Shown here: positions 58,364-64,000 of the stretch, piece after piece
How the letters are laid out: each line of letters opens with the position of its first letter
How positions within the stretch are numbered: position 1 is the stretch's first letter
Assembly (NCBI GenBank): GCA_002701395.1
Contig: NZVC01000057.1
Span: 1 to 64,000, forward strand
DNA from: Maritimibacter sp.
GTDB lineage: Bacteria; Pseudomonadota; Alphaproteobacteria; Rhodobacterales; Rhodobacteraceae
Direction of reading: 5' to 3'
Length of the DNA stretch: 64,000 nt
Notes under the pieces: generated by a model
What the model was told of the DNA's origin: nothing
What the model saw: the letters and a program-made list of their open reading frames with translations, nothing else
Databases searched by the model: none
Made by a program: the position numbers and the translations under genes

Positions 58364-59632
58364 ATGCTCAAGACATCATGGGTCGCTTCGGCCAACAGCG
58401 CCGAAACCGACTTTCCGCTGAACAACCTGCCGTATGGCGTCTTCTCTGTCGGGGATGCCGACCTGCGCTGTGGCGTGGCGATCGGCGACCGGATCATCGA
58501 CGCCACGGGTCTGGAAGCCGCCGGCATCCTGCGCGCCGATCCCGACGCCGACGTGCTGGACGCGCCGTACTGGAACGACTTCATGGCTTTGGGGCCGAAG
58601 GTCTGGGCCGCCTACCGCGCGAAGCTGCAAGACCTGCTGGCCGAGGGTGCCTCTGAAGAGGTGCAGGACCAGCTGACCACCTATTCCGTCCCGATGTCCG
58701 AGGCGACGCTGCATCTGCCGTTCAAGGTCGCCGAGTACACCGACTTCTACGCCGGCAAGCATCACGCCACCAACGTCGGCACCATGTTCCGCGGCGCCGA
58801 GAACGCGCTGCCGCCGAACTGGCTGTCGATCCCCATCGGCTACAACGGGCGCGCGTCGTCCGTGGTGGTCAGCGGCACCGAGGTCCGCCGCCCGTGGGGC
58901 CAGCTAAAGGGCCCGGACATGGACCTGCCGGTCTTCGCCCCCTGCAAGCGGTTCGATATCGAGCTGGAAATGGGCGCCATCGTCGGGATGCCCTCGGACG
59001 GGCCGGTGACGGTACAGGAAGCCGACGACATGATCTTCGGCTATGTGTTGCTGAACGACTGGTCGGCGCGCGACATTCAGGCTTGGGAATACCAACCGCT
59101 GGGCCCGTTTCAGGCCAAGGCGACGGCCACGTCCCTGTCGCCGTGGATCGTCACAAAGGCCGCGCTGGAACCCTTCCGCTGCTCTACGCCGCACCGCGAG
59201 CGCGTGCTGCTGCCGTACCTCGAAGAGCCGGGTCCGATGCTGTACGACATCCCGCTTTCGGTCTCTATCCTGCCGGAAAACGCCGAGAAGCCCGAGATTC
59301 TGGCGCGCACCAACTACCGCGAGATGTACTATTCCGCCGCTCAGCAACTGGCGCACCACACCACGGCGGGATCACCAATGAACGTGGGCGACATGCTGGG
59401 GTCCGGCACGATCTCGGGTCCGTCGAAGGACGAACGCGGGTCGCTGCTGGAAATGAGCTGGGGCGGAAAGGAACCGCTGACGCTGGCCGACGGCAGCACC
59501 CGCAGCTTCATCGAGGACGGCGACACCCTGACCTTGTCGGGCGCGGCGCAGGGCGACGGCTATCGCGTGGGCTTCGGCGATTGCGCTGGCACGGTCATCC
59601 CGGCGCTGGACGACCCCTACAAGAGGGGCTGA
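58364..59632 (+). CDS. fahA: Fumarylacetoacetase
   Basis: The 422-residue enzyme matches fumarylacetoacetases: DFPLNNLPYGVF, EYTDFYAGKHHATNVGTMFRG (the metal Asp and catalytic His), KRFDIELEMGAIVG (two metal glutamates) and LLNDWSARDIQAWEYQPLGPF. It splits fumarylacetoacetate to fumarate and acetoacetate, the last step of tyrosine and homogentisate breakdown. GAGGA precedes the ATG. A maleylacetoacetate isomerase gene, usually needed before this step, is not in the window. Confidence 0.96.
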   Translation: MLKTSWVASANSAETDFPLNNLPYGVFSVGDADLRCGVAIGDRIIDATGLEAAGILRADPDADVLDAPYWNDFMALGPKVWAAYRAKLQDLLAEGASEEVQDQLTTYSVPMSEATLHLPFKVAEYTDFYAGKHHATNVGTMFRGAENALPPNWLSIPIGYNGRASSVVVSGTEVRRPWGQLKGPDMDLPVFAPCKRFDIELEMGAIVGMPSDGPVTVQEADDMIFGYVLLNDWSARDIQAWEYQPLGPFQAKATATSLSPWIVTKAALEPFRCSTPHRERVLLPYLEEPGPMLYDIPLSVSILPENAEKPEILARTNYREMYYSAAQQLAHHTTAGSPMNVGDMLGSGTISGPSKDERGSLLEMSWGGKEPLTLADGSTRSFIEDGDTLTLSGAAQGDGYRVGFGDCAGTVIPALDDPYKRG

Positions 59633-59657
59633 TGCAGCGGGCGGCGAAACACCCCGT

Positions 59658-59674
59658 CCCGGCGCCAAGCCGGG
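59658..59674. repeat. GC-rich hairpin between convergent genes
   Basis: CCCGGC (59658-59663) pairs with GCCGGG (59669-59674) over a five-base loop. A second GC block (CGGGTCAGGCCCGGGG) follows near 59700. The pair resembles that at 39661-39719 and may be a REP-type element and terminator between fahA and the UPF0314 gene. Confidence 0.35.
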
Positions 59675-59727
59675 GCCCTTCGCCCACCGCGGCGAGTCCT
59701 CGGGTCAGGCCCGGGGCGCACCGGGTG

Positions 59728-60288
59728 TCATCCGCCCTGCTGCCATTGCAGCACGCTGTCCAGCGGCCAGAGCAGCATCAGCACATTCAGCGCAAGACCA
59801 TCGCGGATCAGCGTCATGGTCAGCGCCTCGAACCCGATCACCACGGCCACGCTGACCCAGACCGGCAAACGGCGCGCCAGCCAGAAGCCCAGCGCCATCG
59901 CCGCGATGTCGACCATCGCGTTGATCACCGCGTCGCCGTTGTAATCGAAGGACACCGTGTAGTCGCGATAGCGCGAAATCACCCACTCGGTGTTCTCGAC
60001 CACCTCCCACGCGCACTCGACGGCCATCGCGATCAGGAACCGCCAGCCTACCGGCATCCACCGCGCCACCAGCCACAGCGCCGCGTCGAACAGCAGCCCG
60101 TGCAACAGGTGGCTGGGGGTGTACCAGTCGGTCAGGTGCTGACTGCTTTGCTCGGTCGGGGTGTTGCCGCCCCAGATCAGCACGTCGCCACAAGGGCAGA
60201 TCAGGTTCCGGCCCATCAGGATCATCACAAGGCCCGCGGCCACGGCAAGGCCAAGTGCCAACAGGTAAGGCGTGCGGCTGTACGTCAT
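59728..60288 (-). CDS. UPF0314 (DUF2585) membrane protein
   Basis: The 186-residue membrane protein matches UPF0314. Its hallmarks are MGRNLICPCGDVLIWGG near residue 28, SSQHLTDWYTPSHLLHGLLFDAALW, AVECAWEVVENTEWVISRYRDYT, DYNGDAVINAMVDIAAMALGFWLARRLPVW and LIRDGLALNVLMLLWP. It has about five helices; function is unknown. It is divergent from the MBL-fold gene. The ATG at 60288 was preferred to an in-frame GTG at 60297. Confidence 0.9.
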   Translation of the reverse strand: MTYSRTPYLLALGLAVAAGLVMILMGRNLICPCGDVLIWGGNTPTEQSSQHLTDWYTPSHLLHGLLFDAALWLVARWMPVGWRFLIAMAVECAWEVVENTEWVISRYRDYTVSFDYNGDAVINAMVDIAAMALGFWLARRLPVWVSVAVVIGFEALTMTLIRDGLALNVLMLLWPLDSVLQWQQGG

Positions 60289-60306
60289 AGAACCCACTCA
60301 AGTTAA

Positions 60307-60322
60307 GGACGCTTCGGCGTCC
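60307..60322 (+). promoter_or_regulatory. Leader hairpin with a UUCG tetraloop
   Basis: GGACGC pairs with GCGTCC around TTCG, closed by a C-G pair, giving the very stable C(UUCG)G tetraloop. It lies 21 bases upstream of the MBL-fold gene's ATG, so it may protect or tune that mRNA. It could also serve as a DNA inverted repeat. Confidence 0.4.
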
Positions 60323-60343
60323 ATGAATACGAAAGGACAACGC

Positions 60344-61294
60344 ATGGCAAAGGCCTTTGCATCACAGGGCGACATGGCGGAGAAAAACGTCAGCTTCACC
60401 GAGATCGGCGACGGGCTGTATGCCTTCACCGCCGAGGGCGACCCGAACTCGGGCGTCATCATCGGCGACAACTCGGTGATGATCGTCGAGGCGCAGGCCA
60501 CCCCGCGCCTTGCCAACAAGGTGATCGAGTGCGTGCGCTCGGTGACCGACAAGCCGATCACCCATCTTGTGATGACGCACTATCATGCCGTCCGCGTGCT
60601 GGGGGCCTCGGCCTTCAATGCGCCGCAGGTCATCATGTCGGAAAAGGCCCGGTCGATGGTCGTCGAGCGCGGGCAGGAAGACTGGGACAGCGAATTCGCG
60701 CGCTTCCCCCGCCTGTTCCAAGGCCACGAAGAAATCCCCGGCCTGACGTGGCCCACCACCACCTTCAACGGGCGCATGAGCGTGTATCTCGGCAACCGCC
60801 GCGTCGACATCATGCAGTTGGGCCGCGCCCATACCGCGGGTGACGCGGTGGTCTATGTGCCCGACCAGAACGTCATGTTCACTGGCGATATCGTGGAATA
60901 CAAATCCGCCTGCTACTGCGGCGACGGCCATTTCCACGACTGGCCCGACACCATCGAGAACATCCGCGCATGGGAACTGGACGCGATCGCGCCGGGCCGG
61001 GGCGATGCGCTGATCGGCCCGGACATGGTCAACGCCGCACTCGATTCCACCACCGATTTCGTCAAGTCGACCTACGCCCCGGTGGCCAAGGTCGCGCTGC
61101 GTGGCGGATCGCTGAAAGAGGCATGGGACGCCGTGCGCGCCGAGTGCGATCCGAAGTTCAAGGACTACGCGATCTACGAGCACTGCCTGCCCTTCAACGT
61201 CGCCCGCGCCTATGACGAGGCCCGCGACATCGACACACCCCGCATCTGGACCGCCGAGCGCGACGCCGAGATGTGGGAAATGCTTCAGGGTTGA
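60344..61294 (+). CDS. MBL-fold metallo-hydrolase with altered metal motif
   Basis: The 316-residue protein has the beta-lactamase fold pattern: SFTEIGDGLYAFTAEGDPNSGVIIGDNSVMIVEAQATP, then THYHAVRVLGASAF, GRAHTAGDAVVYVPDQNVMFTGDIVEY. The canonical HxHxDH reads HYHAVR, so the Asp and last His are replaced and one metal site may be lost. AAGGA precedes the ATG at 60344. It is placed between homogentisate genes and an FAD monooxygenase, so a hydrolase or lactonase role is possible but not shown. Confidence 0.85.
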   Translation: MAKAFASQGDMAEKNVSFTEIGDGLYAFTAEGDPNSGVIIGDNSVMIVEAQATPRLANKVIECVRSVTDKPITHLVMTHYHAVRVLGASAFNAPQVIMSEKARSMVVERGQEDWDSEFARFPRLFQGHEEIPGLTWPTTTFNGRMSVYLGNRRVDIMQLGRAHTAGDAVVYVPDQNVMFTGDIVEYKSACYCGDGHFHDWPDTIENIRAWELDAIAPGRGDALIGPDMVNAALDSTTDFVKSTYAPVAKVALRGGSLKEAWDAVRAECDPKFKDYAIYEHCLPFNVARAYDEARDIDTPRIWTAERDAEMWEMLQG

Positions 61295-61300
61295 AGACAG

Positions 61301-61816
61301 ATGGAACCCTTCCGCACGATGGCGCTGAACAACGCATGGGCCAACGCGACGCTTTACGCCGCGCTGCCCGCCCTGCCCAAGGGTGCGTTCACGGCGCCTC
61401 GGCCGGGGTTCTTTCCGTCCCTGTCGAAAACGCTGAACCACATCTACGAGGTGGATCTGTACTACATCGACGCGCTGGAAGAAGGCGGGCGGGGCCGGTC
61501 GGTCTATGACCGGACAGAGGTCACCGACCCGCACGACCTTGGCGCGCTTCAAGCCGATGCAGACCTGCGGCTGGCCCAGTACTGCGCCGCGTTGATGCCC
61601 GAGGATCTGGATCGCCGGGTACGCACCGAACGCGGCCACGATCCCAACGTGACCGAGAAGGTCGGCGCGCTGTTGCTGCACCTGTTTCAGCACCAGATCC
61701 ACCACCGCGGGCAGGCGCATGTCCAGGTGCAAGAGGCCGGTATTTCACCGCCGCAGCTGGATGACTTTCACCTTGAAGACGGTCGCGTGCCCTCGGCACG
61801 GGCCTATTTCGAATGA
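61301..61816 (+). CDS. DinB family protein
   Basis: The 171-residue four-helix protein has the DinB pattern: MALNNAWANATLYAAL at the start, LNHIYEVDLYYIDAL (first metal histidine) and LFQHQIHHRGQAHVQVQEAG, with the typical H-x3-H-x-GQ metal site. DinB proteins include maleylpyruvate isomerase-like and thiol-transferase members. A thiol-dependent isomerase that replaces the missing maleylacetoacetate isomerase is worth testing. It starts 6 bases after the MBL-fold gene. Confidence 0.88.
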   Translation: MEPFRTMALNNAWANATLYAALPALPKGAFTAPRPGFFPSLSKTLNHIYEVDLYYIDALEEGGRGRSVYDRTEVTDPHDLGALQADADLRLAQYCAALMPEDLDRRVRTERGHDPNVTEKVGALLLHLFQHQIHHRGQAHVQVQEAGISPPQLDDFHLEDGRVPSARAYFE

Positions 61817-61820
61817 TCCG

Positions 61821-61973
61821 ATGGTCGGCCTTCGGATCCGAAAACCCGCCCTTGGCGATCCACGCGCCCAGGTTCTGCGCTTTCTGCGGCTTGTCGCCGT
61901 GTTCTACGCCGCCGGGCACGTCTTGCCCGGCATGCTGATCTGGCTGATCGGGAGGACAGCCCATGCCCTATGA
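61821..61973 (+). CDS. Small single-helix membrane protein (50 residues)
   Basis: The frame begins 4 bases after the DinB gene and overlaps the start of the FAD monooxygenase gene by 11 bases. The peptide has a basic N terminus (MVGLRIRKPALGDPRAQV) and one helix (LRFLRLVAVFYAAGHVLPGMLIWLIG). The ribosome binding site is weak. Family not recognised. Confidence 0.45.
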   Translation: MVGLRIRKPALGDPRAQVLRFLRLVAVFYAAGHVLPGMLIWLIGRTAHAL

Positions 61974-63513
61974 TTACCAACCGTTCGAATACACCGCACC
62001 GCCCGGCCTGACGGCCCCCGAACCGCGCCACAAGGTTGTTATCGTGGGCGCCGGCCCGATTGGCGTGGCGATGGCGCTGGAACTGGCCAACCACGGCATC
62101 CCGTCCGTCGTGCTGGATGACAACAACGTGGTGTCGGTGGGCAGCCGCGCGATCTGCTGGTCCAAGCGCAGCCTCGAAATCCTCGACCGGCTGGGCGTTG
62201 GGGAAAAGTCGGTGGAAAAGGGTGTCACATGGAAGGTCGGCCGGACCTTTCACCGCGACGCAGAGGTGTTCAACTTCGACCTGCTGCCCGAAGCGGGTCA
62301 CAAGATGCCGGCATTCGTGAACCTTCAGCAATATTATGTCGAAGAGTATCTTGTGCAGGCCGCGCTGGCCAATCCGCTGGTGGATCTTCGGTTCAAGAAC
62401 AAGGTGGTGACGGTCCATCAGGACGCCGACGAAGCCCGTGTGGATATCGAGACGCCGGACGGTCTGTATTCGCTGTCGTGCGCGTACCTGATCGCCTGCG
62501 ACGGCGCCCGGTCCCCGGTGCGCCACATGATGGGGTTGGAATTCGACGGAGAGCTGTTCGAAGAACGGTTCCTGATCGCCGACATCGAAATGACGGCCGA
62601 CACGCCGTCGGAACGCTGGTTCTGGTTCGAACCCACCTTCCATCCCGGCCAGTCCGCTCTGCTGCACAAGCAGCCCGACAACATCTATCGGATCGACCTT
62701 CAGCTTGGCTGGGACACCGACCCCGAGGAAGAGAAGACGCCGGAAAAGGTCATCCCCCGGATCGAAAAGGTCGTGGGTCATTCCGATTTCCGGCTGGACT
62801 GGGTCAGCGTCTACACCTTCCAGTGCCGCCGGCTTCAAAGCTTCGTCCATGACCGGGTGCTGTTCGTGGGCGATAGCGCGCATGTCGTGTCGCCCTTCGG
62901 CGCGCGAGGCGGAAATGGCGGGTTGCAGGACGTCGACAACCTTGGCTGGAAGCTGGCCGCCGTGCTGAACGGACAGGCGGAAACGTCCCTGTTAGAGACT
63001 TATGATGCCGAACGCACCTACGGGTCGGACGAGAACATCCGCAACTCGACCCGGTCCACACGGTTCATGACGCCTGCCGACGGCGCCGAGCGGCTGTTCC
63101 GCGATCAGGTTCTGGCGCTGGCGTCCAAAGCGCCGTTCGCGCGGGGCTGGGTGAACTCTGGCCGGTTGTCGGTGCCCTGCGTGTACCCCGATTGCGGGCC
63201 CGACGCGCCGGGGCTTCCTGCCGTGTCACGCCCGGGCGCGGTGGCGCCGGATGCGCCGCTGGACAACGGCTGGCTGCTAAGCGCACTTGGCGGCAAGGTC
63301 ACGGTGCTGGCGCTTGGCTGCGAGGCACCGGACGTGCCGGGGGCCGAGACGCTATCGGTGCCGCTGACCGACACGATCCGGGCGCGGTATCTTGGGGACG
63401 CCGGACAGGCCGTGTACCTTATTCGGCCCGACCAAGTGGTCGCCGCGCGTTGGAAAACGCCGGATGCAGGCACGATTGCTGCCGCGATAGAGACGATTTG
63501 GAGGGGGAAATGA
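61963..63513 (+). CDS. FAD-dependent aromatic hydroxylase-type monooxygenase
   Basis: The 516-residue protein is a class A flavoprotein monooxygenase of the PheA/TfdB/MhpA type. The FAD site is VVIVGAGPIGVAMALELANHG (about residues 25-45), then the DG motif ACDGARSPVR and the GD motif LFVGDSAHVVSPFGARGGNGGLQDVDNLGWKL. It ends in a thioredoxin-like domain (about 425-510). A GGGAGG site precedes the ATG. With hmgA and fahA, a good role is to hydroxylate a phenylacetate-type acid to homogentisate. The exact substrate is unknown. Confidence 0.88.
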   Translation: MPYDYQPFEYTAPPGLTAPEPRHKVVIVGAGPIGVAMALELANHGIPSVVLDDNNVVSVGSRAICWSKRSLEILDRLGVGEKSVEKGVTWKVGRTFHRDAEVFNFDLLPEAGHKMPAFVNLQQYYVEEYLVQAALANPLVDLRFKNKVVTVHQDADEARVDIETPDGLYSLSCAYLIACDGARSPVRHMMGLEFDGELFEERFLIADIEMTADTPSERWFWFEPTFHPGQSALLHKQPDNIYRIDLQLGWDTDPEEEKTPEKVIPRIEKVVGHSDFRLDWVSVYTFQCRRLQSFVHDRVLFVGDSAHVVSPFGARGGNGGLQDVDNLGWKLAAVLNGQAETSLLETYDAERTYGSDENIRNSTRSTRFMTPADGAERLFRDQVLALASKAPFARGWVNSGRLSVPCVYPDCGPDAPGLPAVSRPGAVAPDAPLDNGWLLSALGGKVTVLALGCEAPDVPGAETLSVPLTDTIRARYLGDAGQAVYLIRPDQVVAARWKTPDAGTIAAAIETIWRGK

Positions 63514-63698
63514 CAGCCTTGATTGACACGCCGAACCTGGCGGATCACGACGGGTTCTACGAAGAGCTTCTGGCGGCGCACAAGGGTCTGGTCGAGGCGG
63601 ACAGCCACGCGCTGAACGCGCAGTTGGTGCTGATCCTTGCCAATCATATCGGTGACCGGCGGGTTCTAAGCGAGGCGATTGCGCTGGCAAAGCGCTAG
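63510..63698 (+). CDS. DUF2783 family small protein
   Basis: The 62-residue protein has the DUF2783 pattern (HDGFYEELLAAHKGLVEADSHALNAQLVLILANHIGDRRVLSEAIALAK). It overlaps the FAD monooxygenase gene by four bases. Members often accompany such flavoproteins, so it may be a partner or stabiliser. GGAGGGGG precedes the ATG. Confidence 0.82.
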   Translation: MTALIDTPNLADHDGFYEELLAAHKGLVEADSHALNAQLVLILANHIGDRRVLSEAIALAKR

Positions 63699-63726
63699 GA
63701 GACTTCGCGCGCCTTACAAAATGAAA

Positions 63727-63760
63727 GGGCCCGGCGCTTTCGCACCGGGCCCGTTTCGTT
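63727..63760. terminator. Terminator between convergent genes
   Basis: GGGCCCGG (63727-63734) pairs with CCGGGCCC (63745-63752) over a ten-base loop, followed by GTTTCGTT. It should end the monooxygenase/DUF2783 transcript, and could serve the convergent binding-protein gene as well. Confidence 0.65.
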
Positions 63761-63777
63761 TCGGGGTCAGGCCGCTA

Positions 63778-64000
63778 TCAGGCCATCCACCAGCGTTCCG
63801 CAACACGGCCGTTGTCGACCTTGTAGACGTTGCCGATGGTGCCCGAGTTGGCGATCTTCGACGACTTGGCGCCCACGAAGTTGGCGAACATCGGGATCAT
63901 TGCGCCGCCCTCGTCGTGCACGATCTGCTGCATCTCGTGGTAGATGTCGCGGCGCTTGTCGCTGTCGAACTCGACACGGCCCATCACCAGCAGTTCCATG
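63778..64000 (-). CDS. Peptide-type ABC transporter substrate-binding protein, partial at the window edge
   Basis: The last 74 or so codons of a family 5 substrate-binding protein run off the window end. The DSDKRRDIYHEMQQIVHDEGGAMIPMFANFVGAKSSKI segment is the C-terminal helix and FxN strand typical of DppA-like proteins. The frame continues past 64000, so the N terminus is missing. Confidence 0.8.
   Translation of the reverse strand, partial: MELLVMGRVEFDSDKRRDIYHEMQQIVHDEGGAMIPMFANFVGAKSSKIANSGTIGNVYKVDNGRVAERWWMA

Overview
The window is high-GC DNA from an alphaproteobacterium, most likely a Rhodobacteraceae (roseobacter-type) chromosome. The evidence is the strongly GC3-biased codon use, two TRAP carboxylate transporters, many four-base ATGA gene overlaps, family III CoA-transferases, a soluble chemoreceptor, FCD-type GntR and MarR regulators, and the homogentisate gene set. 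No rRNA, tRNA, insertion sequence, phage gene or CRISPR array was found. The window ends inside a peptide-type ABC substrate-binding protein gene.

Region 1 (1-8208) holds small accessory genes: DUF1772 and DUF4345 membrane proteins, two NAD(P)-binding NmrA/SDR-like proteins, two AraC regulators, a glycine-zipper lipoprotein, an MFS efflux gene broken by one in-frame TGA, and a Tat-exported cyclophilin-like protein. Region 2 (8283-28355) is a large catabolic locus around a MarR regulator. The minus-strand operon encodes two 2-hydroxyacyl-CoA dehydratase-like subunits, three tandem CoA-transferases and a TRAP transporter. The plus strand encodes the MarR protein, a fourth CoA-transferase and, after a GntR gene, a peptide-type ABC transporter with a CapA-like metallophosphatase, an MmgE/PrpD protein and a cytochrome P450. 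Related inverted repeats (GTTTC-N5-GAAAC) lie in front of three transcription units, so the parts look like one regulon for an unknown carboxylic acid or conjugate. The dehydratase-like subunits lack most of the usual iron-sulfur cysteines and no activator ATPase gene is present. This is the best candidate for an undescribed system.

Region 3 (28461-29858) is a soluble chemoreceptor. Region 4 (29868-44977) is a GntR-controlled sugar-acid operon: TRAP binding protein, fused TRAP QM permease, a 40-residue membrane peptide, IlvD/Edd-type, enolase-type and UxaA-type dehydratases, a PhyH-type dioxygenase, a DHDPS-like lyase, an RraA-like aldolase, a XylX-like FAH dehydratase, a 2-oxoglutarate semialdehyde dehydrogenase and KdgD. 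Pentonate and hexarate routes appear to converge on 2-oxoglutarate.

Region 5 (45086-54906) has a hybrid histidine kinase divergent from a PAN-alpha-2-macroglobulin protein paired with penicillin-binding protein 1C. After a block of GC-rich hairpin repeats, Region 6 (55065-63698) carries a thiolase, a MarR regulator and the homogentisate set: hmgA, fumarylacetoacetase, an atypical MBL-fold protein, a DinB protein, an FAD monooxygenase and a DUF2783 protein. Maleylacetoacetate isomerase is not in the window.
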